Shown one piece after another: positions 1-5,825 of a stretch of DNA of 7,208 nt. Origin of the DNA: a bacterium ADurb.Bin374 (GTDB lineage Bacteria > Riflebacteria > Ozemobacteria > Ozemobacterales > Ozemobacteraceae). Below the pieces are notes generated by a model. That model was not told the origin of the DNA. It searched no databases and saw only the letters and a program-made list of their open reading frames with translations. Numbering within the stretch: position 1 is the stretch's first letter; every line of letters starts with the position of its first letter. Both the position numbers and the translations under genes were made by a program. The stretch lies in assembly GCA_002068715.1 (NCBI GenBank), contig MWAR01000148.1, forward strand, positions 1-7,208, given 5' to 3'.

Positions 1-1
1 T

Positions 2-1246
2 CCGTCATCTCTGGGAATCAACGGAAACGACGGCACGTCCGACGAATCGATCGCGTTCGTCTCCGGTGAGAACGGCTCCGACTCATCCTTCGAGGCCGAC
101 GGCATGGAAGAGGACGAGTCGGCCCCGGCCGTCTCGTCCGGCAACTCCGGCGGATCGCAGAGCTACACCATTCGGAAAGGCGACACGCTCGGCTCGATTT
201 CGCGCAAGTTCTACGGTTCGACGAAATTCTGGAAAAAAATCGCTGCTGCGAACGGCATCAGCAACCCCGCGTCGCTGAAAGTCGGCCGCAAGATCGTGAT
301 CCCGTCCGTCGGCAAGACCGTGACGAAGCGGAAGCGCAAGGCCCGGAGCTACGCACCCCCGGCCATCGAAACACCGACCGTCACGCCGCCGGCCCTCCAG
401 CTGCCCCCCGTCACGGGCGGCAACGATCAGGTTCTCTACTCCGACAAGGGATTGCCGCCGGTCATCCTGCCCGGCACCGAGAAAAAAGCCGATGACTCGA
501 AGCGCATGGTCAACTTCGACGGTATGACGGGCCTCGTTCACACCATCGCCGCCTATCCGCTCGGGAAGGGCAAGTTCTCGACGGCGTTCGGCGTCATCTG
601 GAACAAGATCGTCAAGCGCGACGGCACCCGGCTGGTCAACGGTGAAGACGGTGACTACTACCAGTTCCCGATCGCCATGACCTACTCGGCCGAAGACTTC
701 GAAATCGGCATGCAGCTTCCGTTCGAGTCATACGACATCTACGCCCCGATCACCTACAACTTCCGCGACGGCACCGATTCGGGAATGGGCGATGCTTCCC
801 TTCGCCTGAAGTTCTCCTCCCAGAATGAAAACATGGCCTCCTGCCTCGGTTTCGGGGCCATCTTCCCGACCAACGACCGCGCGATCGGCAACACCGAGAA
901 CGACAACGCCTGGGAGCTGTTCGGCGGCGTCTCGACCAAGCGCAAGGAAGGCGGCAACTTCCACCTGAACTGCGGGTATGAAGCGGGCTCCGGCAACACC
1001 GACCACGAGGGCGTTTTCGTGAACGTCGGGTTCGAGTACCTCGCTAACGAGTCGTTCTCGTTCATGGGTGAAGTGAACGCCTACAATCGCGTGAACAACG
1101 GTCGCAGCACCGATCTGACGCTCGGCCTGCGGTATTTCGTGAAGGAAGGCATGGCCCTGACGCTGGCGGCCCCGATCGCGCTCAGCAACGACATGTTCTT
1201 CGGCTACGACTACCGGCTCGAAGGCCAGCTGCAGTATCACTACTGA
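2..1246 (+). CDS. LysM domain plus outer-membrane beta-barrel protein (5' partial)
   Basis: The reading frame is open to the left edge, so the N-terminus, presumably with a signal peptide, is missing. The first visible Met codon (104) lies in an acidic Ser/Gly-rich linker and is probably not the start. Counting from that Met, residues about 20-67 form a LysM domain (YTIRKGDTLGSISRKFYG, then NP..LKVGRKIVIP), a fold that binds peptidoglycan glycan. A basic stretch (TKRKRKAR, about 74-81) and a Pro/Thr-rich linker follow. Residues about 135-380 alternate short amphipathic, aromatic-rich strands with Gly/Asn/Asp turns, and the chain ends in Tyr, as in beta-barrels inserted by the BAM machinery. 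Inference: an outer-membrane protein tethered to the cell wall through LysM. The barrel part resembles uncharacterised transporter-like barrels; its substrate is unknown. LysM is near certain, the barrel likely. The gene ends just before a strong terminator and is convergent with the SUKH gene. Confidence 0.85.
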   Translation, partial: PSSLGINGNDGTSDESIAFVSGENGSDSSFEADGMEEDESAPAVSSGNSGGSQSYTIRKGDTLGSISRKFYGSTKFWKKIAAANGISNPASLKVGRKIVIPSVGKTVTKRKRKARSYAPPAIETPTVTPPALQLPPVTGGNDQVLYSDKGLPPVILPGTEKKADDSKRMVNFDGMTGLVHTIAAYPLGKGKFSTAFGVIWNKIVKRDGTRLVNGEDGDYYQFPIAMTYSAEDFEIGMQLPFESYDIYAPITYNFRDGTDSGMGDASLRLKFSSQNENMASCLGFGAIFPTNDRAIGNTENDNAWELFGGVSTKRKEGGNFHLNCGYEAGSGNTDHEGVFVNVGFEYLANESFSFMGEVNAYNRVNNGRSTDLTLGLRYFVKEGMALTLAAPIALSNDMFFGYDYRLEGQLQYHY

Positions 1247-1263
1247 CGCAAACGCAAACGGCG

Positions 1264-1300
1264 CCGGGGGCGGTCCGATCGGACCGCCCCCGGTTATTTT
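1264..1300 (+). terminator. Rho-independent terminator of the LysM-barrel gene
   Basis: A perfect 13-bp stem (ccgggggcggtcc / ggaccgcccccgg) closes on a gatc loop, 17 nt after the stop codon, and is followed by ttatttt. The U-rich tract is on the + strand side, so it mainly serves the LysM-barrel gene. On the - strand the downstream flank is only weakly T-rich (GTTTGCGTTTG), so bidirectional use for the SUKH gene, which ends 24 nt away, is possible but less sure. Confidence 0.85.
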
Positions 1301-1308
1301 CAGCGACA

Positions 1309-1338
1309 CGCCTGGGATCACCCCCGGGCGGTTTTTTT
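1309..1338 (+). terminator. Second, tandem terminator-like hairpin inside the convergent gene's 3' end
   Basis: cgcctggg (1309-1316) pairs with cccgggcg (1323-1330) over 8 bp with one G-T wobble and a 6-nt loop. It is followed, after one G, by seven Ts (1332-1338). It lies 15 nt beyond the first hairpin and overlaps the stop codon and last codons of the - strand SUKH gene. The geometry fits a backup intrinsic terminator for + strand transcription. The Lys-rich SUKH tail read from the opposite strand offers an alternative, purely coding explanation. Confidence 0.55.
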
Positions 1339-1788
1339 CTTCTTGCGGAAAGCGATCTCTTTGGCGAGCAGTTCCCCGATGCTCGATGCCTGGAACTTCA
1401 TCTTCGATCGCGCCTTTTTCAGATCGATTCCGGTCAGATCGATGTCGCGCGGTGCAATCAGCACGTCATTGCCACCCGAAGCGTTCTCGCCGGCCATGTC
1501 GAGGCAGTACAGGTTACCTTCTTCCGACTCGCCGACGATGCTCAGGCCGAGATCATATAATATCTCACCGTATTCATCCCAGACGTTGAGATCGACAAGG
1601 TTCTTAAGAGGCAGCAGCCTGAATCGGCCGATATCCAAGGGCACGACGGGATTGTGCTTGCGATAGAACTTCTTCAGGTCATCCGGGAAATCCATCGAGC
1701 GCAGCTCCCTGAAATCGGCATATTCGACCTTCTGAAAGCCTTCAGGGAACAGCGCTTCCAGCTCCTTCGCCAGTTCTTCGAACGTCAT
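1318..1788 (-). CDS. SMI1/KNR4 (SUKH) family protein
   Basis: The 156-residue product has the SUKH layout: an N-terminal helix (MTFEELAKELEALFP), a middle segment FPDDLKKFYRKHNP matching the family's 'LP..y..fl...NG' region, a hydrophobic strand RFRLLPLKNLVDLN, and the later motif EEGNLYCLDM. The size matches a single SUKH domain. In bacteria this family contains many immunity proteins that neutralise polymorphic or contact-dependent toxins, and others of unknown cellular role. No toxin gene lies next to it, so an immunity function is inference only. I start at ATG 1788 because GGGAG stands 7 nt upstream. The frame extends 20 codons further to 1848, but that extension lacks a better ribosome site and reads like spacer. 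The C-terminus ends in a Lys run plus TARG, where the DNA overlaps a convergent terminator hairpin. The gene stands alone, bounded by terminators on both sides. Confidence 0.8.
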   Translation of the reverse strand: MTFEELAKELEALFPEGFQKVEYADFRELRSMDFPDDLKKFYRKHNPVVPLDIGRFRLLPLKNLVDLNVWDEYGEILYDLGLSIVGESEEGNLYCLDMAGENASGGNDVLIAPRDIDLTGIDLKKARSKMKFQASSIGELLAKEIAFRKKKKTARG

Positions 1789-1838
1789 TTTTCTTCTCCC
1801 GGTGTCGTGTCCTTCGACCGCCCAAGGCGATGGATGCA

Positions 1839-1847
1839 AGCATATCA
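1839..1847 (-). promoter_or_regulatory. Possible extended -10 promoter for the SUKH gene
   Basis: On the - strand this reads TGATATGCT, an extended -10 shape (TGn plus TATGCT), 51 nt before the ATG and just downstream of the terminator that closes the preceding unit. No convincing -35 is seen. A promoter must lie somewhere here if that terminator is efficient; this exact site is a weak guess. Confidence 0.3.
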
Positions 1848-1854
1848 CACGAGG

Positions 1855-1888
1855 AAAAAAACGGCCCCCGTTTTTTTGCCGGGGGCCG
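1855..1888 (-). terminator. Rho-independent terminator of the leftward gene cluster
   Basis: On the - strand, cggcccccg (1888-1880) pairs perfectly with cgggggccg (1870-1862) across a 9-nt loop and is followed directly by seven Ts (1861-1855). It lies about 270 nt after the stop of the zinc-motif gene and before the SUKH gene. It therefore separates SUKH transcription from the upstream cluster. Confidence 0.8.
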
Positions 1889-2160
1889 ACCGATTTCAGG
1901 AATCGTTCTATAAACTTTATGCTATATATACTTTTTCCACGTTTCCATGGCTGGGATGTGGAGTTCGTTACAAGAACCGATCCGCAGATGAAATCCTGAA
2001 AATCCTCTTTTCAGGGAGTTTTCGGCACATACGGAACATCAGGTGGTTCCAGGTGCTCGTTCCTATCAGTTTTTCATCTGCGTTCATCTGCTCTCCATCT
2101 GCGGATGCGGCCCTGAAACCGAGTTTTTTCAACGGAGTATCTCTGTGGTTCGTCCCTTTT
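1889..2160. other. Intergenic spacer with AT-rich patch and repeat element
   Basis: This 272-bp spacer separates the stop of the zinc-motif gene from its probable terminator. It holds an AT-rich patch (about 1906-1937, including tataaactttat and ctatatata) that could contain a promoter on either strand, although no + strand gene follows and a terminator blocks the - strand side. It also holds the inverted-repeat-bounded element at 1980-2106. Open frames crossing it run through these structures and show no protein-like composition. Confidence 0.6.
1980..2106. repeat. 127-bp intergenic element with 11-bp terminal inverted repeats
   Basis: The ends are perfect inverted copies, atccgcagatg (1980-1990) and catctgcggat (2096-2106). 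Near the right end CATCTGC occurs three times (2075, 2085, 2096) at 10-11 bp spacing, about one helical turn. Near the left end cctgaaaa (1995-2002) and ttttcagg (2008-2015) form a perfect 8-bp hairpin with a 5-nt loop. From memory, similar degenerate ATCTGCG and AATCCTGAAAAT motifs recur in intergenic DNA of several diderm phyla and yield spurious peptides such as 'QMNADEK', which is also encoded here. Its mechanism is unknown; it could be a small non-autonomous or REP-like element. Confidence 0.6.
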
Positions 2161-2985
2161 TCACTCGGGGATCGCGATCGGGCGCTCGATTCTACCGGTG
2201 CCGTTGCAGAACGTGCAGGTCTGGCGGCCGGTGCCGTGGCACCAGCTGCACATGGTCTGGACCGGCTGGCCGTTCTGGCCCTGGACCACGACGATGCCCG
2301 TGCCATTGCAGGTGTTGCATCGGACCCAGCCGTACCCGTTGCAGGTCCAGCACCGTTCGGTGCGCAGTTCGAGCCGGAAGCCGGCCTGCGCTTCGGGCGA
2401 GTAGCGGGCGCACTCGTCGCTCTCGCACACGGCCCACCTGTAGTGATGGCCGATCGGAAGGCGGCCTTCATCCATCCCGTAGGAGCGGGCGTCGAGCACG
2501 ATCCGCTCGAAGACGTTCCTGTTCGCGGTGACGTCGTACAGCGAAACGGCGGCATATTTTCCGAGGCCGTTCCAGGTGAAGGTCGGGGCGGTCGGATCAC
2601 TGTTCTTCGCGAGCGCGAGGCCGGTCGGGCGGGCCACCGGCGCGCAGGGGGGCATGTTCTCGACGGCTTCGAGCCGGACGTTCAGCGAGCCCTTGCTTCC
2701 GAGAAACGCCTTCGGCAGATGGACGCGAACATAGTAGTAGGTCGGGGTCAGCTCTTCCCGCTCGATCACGAGCTTGCCGCTCAGCGTCAGCGCGCGCCGG
2801 AAGAATGACATGCCCTTCTGGGCCATCGCATCGGGAAGATCGATGCGGTGTTCCCAGCTTTGCGCGGCCTGGTTCATGCCGAGCTTGTGGTCGAAGCTCT
2901 GCGTAAGCGTCTCGGCTCCCGCAACAGCCGGGAGCAGGAATGCACAAACGGTTACCAGCAGAAGAAAACGGATGAGTGTCCTCAC
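2161..2985 (-). CDS. Exported protein with fibronectin-III-like region and DnaJ-type CxxCxGxG zinc module
   Basis: The 274-residue product starts at GTG 2985, chosen because GGAGG lies 5 nt upstream and a classical Sec signal peptide begins there: Arg residues, hydrophobic core FLLLVTVCAFLLPAVAGA, likely cleavage after residue 24. Residues about 30-110 are unrecognised. Residues about 116-207 look like a beta-sandwich of fibronectin-III type (PTFTWNG, then LPIGHHYRWAV). The C-terminus carries four motifs: CWTCNGYG (212-219), CNTCNGTG (223-230), CSWCHGTG (246-253) and CTFCNGTG (257-264). These eight Cys in the CxxCxGxG form are the DnaJ central zinc-binding pattern, expected to hold two zinc ions. 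There is no J domain or DnaJ C-terminal substrate domain. Export of this module to an oxidising compartment is unusual. The function is unknown; protein binding or chaperoning at the envelope is inference. It follows the MATE gene by 142 bp on the same strand. Confidence 0.85.
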   Translation of the reverse strand: MRTLIRFLLLVTVCAFLLPAVAGAETLTQSFDHKLGMNQAAQSWEHRIDLPDAMAQKGMSFFRRALTLSGKLVIEREELTPTYYYVRVHLPKAFLGSKGSLNVRLEAVENMPPCAPVARPTGLALAKNSDPTAPTFTWNGLGKYAAVSLYDVTANRNVFERIVLDARSYGMDEGRLPIGHHYRWAVCESDECARYSPEAQAGFRLELRTERCWTCNGYGWVRCNTCNGTGIVVVQGQNGQPVQTMCSWCHGTGRQTCTFCNGTGRIERPIAIPE

Positions 2986-3017
2986 GAGTGCCTCCAGATG
3001 TGAAAATCTCTCTTCCC

Positions 3018-3047
3018 AGTATCGGCTACCGAAGGCGATACCGGCAA
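3018..3047 (-). promoter_or_regulatory. Weak sigma70-like promoter candidate for the zinc-motif gene
   Basis: On the - strand TTGCCG (3047-3042) and GATACT (3023-3018) are 18 bp apart, each matching about 4 of 6 consensus bases, and would give a leader of roughly 25 nt before GTG 2985. The match is modest. The gene could equally be read through from the MATE gene, since no clear terminator is seen between them. Confidence 0.25.
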
Positions 3048-3127
3048 GTTGCAGCTGACGTCGACACCGCAAGGCAGCATCAGGCCGGTGTTCCACGCCA
3101 TCCCGTCCGGTGGGCGCGTTACACGAT

Positions 3128-4468
3128 TTATGCAGCCTGCGGTTGGACGGAACGCACAACCCTCGTCACCCAGAACAGTCCGACACTCCCGACGAGCAGG
3201 TCGGTCGCCAGGCGGCCCGCGAAAACGCCTCGGATGCCGCCGTACCACGCCCCGAAAAACGACAGCGGCAGAAGCAACACGAGAATCCGGAGGGCATTCA
3301 GCGCCGTCGCCGAGGCGGGACGATGCATGCCCGTGAGGATGAAGCCGCAGTATCTGTGGACCTCCATCATGCCGTAGCCCCAGGCAATGATGCGCACATA
3401 GGAGACCAGGATCTCAGCGACCTTTGGGTCGTTCGTGAAGACTGCCGCGAGCAGCGGGGCCCCGAGACTGAAAACCGCCGCGATGATCGCGCCGTATGCC
3501 AGAGCGAACCGGGTCGAAAGGCTCTTTGCCTCCTTGATCCGGTCCGGTCGGTGGGCGCCGAAATTCTGGCTGACGAAGGGGGTCAGCGAGATTCCGAGCG
3601 CCATGGGAATGACGAACGCGAACATCTCGATGCGGCTCGCGGCACCACAGGCGGCGACCGCCTCGTTCCCGAAACGGCTGATGAGCCCGGTGATGACGGC
3701 CGACGAGATGGGCATGAGCATCATGCTGATGATGCTTGGAACAGCGAAACCAAGAATCCGCCTCCACGAACCGAGGATCCCGCCACCCCTCCAGAGCCGG
3801 AAATCAAGAAGACGGTGTTTCACGGACAACAGGTGAAAGAGCCACACGGTCGAAGCGAGCTGCGAAAGGACGGTCGCGAGAGAAGCGCCGAACATTCCCA
3901 GGGCGGGACAGCCGAGGAGCCCGAAGATCATGATCGGATCGAGAATGACGTTGAGTGCCGGTCCCAGGAGCATGAAGCTGCTCGCGGCTTTCGAATCACC
4001 GAGCGAGATGAGGATGCCGTTTCCCATCATGGGAAGCGCCATCGTCACGGCGCCGAGATACCATGTACGCATGTATTCACCGATGAGCGGCAGCGTCGCG
4101 GCATCGGCCCCGAGCCACGTGAAGACGGGCACGATGCTAAGGTAGCCTGCAACCGACAGGATGCCCGCGACGAACATGGTCAGAAGAACCCCGTGCGAAA
4201 CCAGTCTGGAAGCCGTTTCCCTGTCCTGGCGGCCCAGCGCATGTGACGTCAGCGTCGTGACGCCAGTGCCGATGCCACCCGCCGTGAACGTCAGCAGCAT
4301 GACGACAGGAAATGTGAACCCCATCGCGGCGAGCGGCAGCGTTCCAAGTCCGGCCACGAACCAGGTGTCGGCGAAGTTGTAGGCGGTCATCGCAAAGGTG
4401 CCGGCCAGCATGGGAAAAGCCGTGCGGAACAGCGTCGTGCGGACATTTCCCTGGACCAGGCTGGGCAT
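3128..4468 (-). CDS. MATE-family multidrug/toxin efflux transporter
   Basis: The 446-residue protein has the usual length and about 12 membrane segments in two MatE halves (about 10-220 and 235-430). MATE proteins export cationic drugs, dyes or metabolites across the inner membrane using a Na+ or H+ gradient. Family features are ADTWFVAGLGTLPLAAMG (33-50), GIGTGVTTLTSHALGRQD (65-82), the half-one hallmark GDSKAASSFMLLGPALNVILD (157-177) ending in IFG, and the half-two equivalent SQNFGAHRPDRIKEA (300-314). The start is put at ATG 4468, 4 nt after the stop of the preceding gene, where the protein aligns with typical MATE N-termini. No good ribosome site is visible, so translation is probably coupled. 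An in-frame ATG at 4534 would add 22 residues overlapping the upstream gene and is less likely. The substrate cannot be predicted. Confidence 0.9.
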   Translation of the reverse strand: MPSLVQGNVRTTLFRTAFPMLAGTFAMTAYNFADTWFVAGLGTLPLAAMGFTFPVVMLLTFTAGGIGTGVTTLTSHALGRQDRETASRLVSHGVLLTMFVAGILSVAGYLSIVPVFTWLGADAATLPLIGEYMRTWYLGAVTMALPMMGNGILISLGDSKAASSFMLLGPALNVILDPIMIFGLLGCPALGMFGASLATVLSQLASTVWLFHLLSVKHRLLDFRLWRGGGILGSWRRILGFAVPSIISMMLMPISSAVITGLISRFGNEAVAACGAASRIEMFAFVIPMALGISLTPFVSQNFGAHRPDRIKEAKSLSTRFALAYGAIIAAVFSLGAPLLAAVFTNDPKVAEILVSYVRIIAWGYGMMEVHRYCGFILTGMHRPASATALNALRILVLLLPLSFFGAWYGGIRGVFAGRLATDLLVGSVGLFWVTRVVRSVQPQAA

Positions 4469-4472
4469 ACAG

Positions 4473-5825
4473 TTACGCGTTATCCATGGGAGCGGCCTCA
4501 GGCCCGGTCGGGTGTTGCCGGGCAGTGCGCTCACGATCGCGCTCCGGTTCTGGATCGGGAACCCGCACCGACATCACCTGGATCTTCTGTCCTGTCGCCT
4601 TGCGAACCTGGAAGCGGAATCCCTCGAAGACGAACGCCTCTCCGGAAGCGGGGATCCGCCCCGTCTGCCGGAGCGCGATGCCGGCAAGCGTCTCGACATC
4701 TTCGCAAGCCTCTTCGGACAACTGGGGAAGCTTTTTACTCGCGAGTTCGGCCTGGATCTCGGAAATCGACGTGCGCCCCTCGGCCTCGAACACTCTCGGG
4801 CTCACCCAGCGGATACGGGCAGCACCCTGGTCATACTCGTCGCTGATCTCTCCGAAAATCTGTTCGACGATGTCTTCGAGCGTGATGATGCCCGAGGTCG
4901 TGCCAAACTCGTCGACGACCACCGCCAGGTGCGTCCGGCTCTGGCGCATCTTGTCGAAAATGACGCCGATCCGGGCGGTTTCGGGAAAGAAGATAGGCTG
5001 GCTCATCATGTCGGGGATCCGGAACGTTTCACGCAGATGATCGAATCGAAAGACCTCTTTGATGTTCAGAATACCCACGATCTGATCGAGGCTTTCTCGA
5101 TACACCGGCAGGCGGGTATATAATTCTTTTGTATATATATCTTTAACTTCATTCATCGAGGCCGTTTCCGCAATCGCGCACATCTGCGTTCGATGGATCA
5201 TGATCTCCCTCGCCATCGTCTCGTTCAGGAACATCGACCGGCCGATCAGCTCGCGCTCCATGGGATCGATGATGCCGGCCTTCTGGCTCATCCGGACCAT
5301 CGCCAGGAGTTCGTCGGCGGAGGGTCCCGTGCGGTCCTTCGGAGTGCCGATGACGAGCAAAACGAGGCGGTTCACGAGATTCAGGACCGCCAGGATAGGC
5401 GTCAGCATCTTCACCAGATAGTGACAGGGATACGCGACCCACAGGGATATTCGCTCATTGAAGCGAATGGCGATATTTTTTGGGAGTACCTCGCCGCCGA
5501 TCAGCAGGACGGTGATCGAGAGAACCGACGCGGCAACCGGCGCCATCCAGGCTGGAAGCGGGGAGTTGAGGATCATCGAGTCGAAGACCGTCGCCGCATA
5601 GACGGCCAGCAGGGTGTTGACGATGTTGTTGCCGATCAGCAGAGCCCCGATGACCGTGCCGCGGGAAGCGATCAGCGAAAGCGCCATTTTCGCCCGGCGG
5701 TCTCCCTTGTCGCTCAGGGAAGCCAGACCGACGTCGGAGACCGAGGTCAGGGCGGTTTCAGACCCGGAAAAAAAAGCCGAACCGCACAGCAGCAGAAGAA
5801 AGACGAGTCCGTCGAGAAGTGTCAC
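4473..5825 (-). CDS. CNNM/CBS-domain CorC-HlyC family membrane protein
   Basis: The 450-residue protein has three modules in the standard order: a CNNM (DUF21) membrane domain (about 1-185) with AFFSGSETAL (17-26), GNNIVNTLLA (65-74) and GGEVLPKNIAIRF (110-122); a CBS pair (about 200-325) ending in VVVDEFGTTSGIITLEDIVEQIFGE; and a CorC/HlyC C-terminal domain (about 335-422). Homologues are linked to Mg2+/Co2+ efflux or resistance, with CBS domains sensing adenine nucleotides; older names include hemolysin C-like. The start is GTG 5825, overlapping the pdxA stop as GTGA, so translation is probably coupled. The frame remains open upstream to 6008, but those residues are Arg/His-rich shadow of pdxA. 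The tail (424-450) is charged and Pro-rich. One odd feature is a run of 12 consecutive A/T-ending codons at residues 225-236. Confidence 0.92.
   Translation of the reverse strand: MTLLDGLVFLLLLCGSAFFSGSETALTSVSDVGLASLSDKGDRRAKMALSLIASRGTVIGALLIGNNIVNTLLAVYAATVFDSMILNSPLPAWMAPVAASVLSITVLLIGGEVLPKNIAIRFNERISLWVAYPCHYLVKMLTPILAVLNLVNRLVLLVIGTPKDRTGPSADELLAMVRMSQKAGIIDPMERELIGRSMFLNETMAREIMIHRTQMCAIAETASMNEVKDIYTKELYTRLPVYRESLDQIVGILNIKEVFRFDHLRETFRIPDMMSQPIFFPETARIGVIFDKMRQSRTHLAVVVDEFGTTSGIITLEDIVEQIFGEISDEYDQGAARIRWVSPRVFEAEGRTSISEIQAELASKKLPQLSEEACEDVETLAGIALRQTGRIPASGEAFVFEGFRFQVRKATGQKIQVMSVRVPDPEPERDRERTARQHPTGPEAAPMDNA

Noticed and set aside
1980..2106. CRISPR array suggested by the repeated CATCTGC units
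   Set aside because: The repeat unit is 7 bp with 3-4 bp between copies, far from a CRISPR repeat-spacer geometry, and no cas gene is present.
1968..2600. - strand open frame ending in the spacer (peptide containing QMNADEK)
   Set aside because: It is out of frame with the zinc-motif gene and its last part is the translation of the intergenic repeat, a common source of spurious peptides.
1654..2808. Long + strand open frame (384 codons) across the spacer and antisense to the zinc-motif gene
   Set aside because: It runs through a terminator hairpin and the repeat element, begins inside the SUKH gene antisense, and has a Gly/Ala/Arg/Asp-rich composition typical of antisense frames in GC-rich DNA. 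The opposite strand has a signal peptide, Cys motifs and a ribosome site.
3003..3060. gtatcg...cgatac inverted repeat (3019-3041) between the MATE and zinc-motif genes as a terminator
   Set aside because: The stem is only 6 bp with a large loop and no T-tract on the - strand, so it does not qualify as an intrinsic terminator.
3110..4246. Long + strand open frame (378 codons) antisense to the MATE gene
   Set aside because: The translation is low-complexity Arg/Glu/Asp/His with no recognisable fold, while the - strand frame is a clear MATE transporter. It is an artefact of high GC at third positions.
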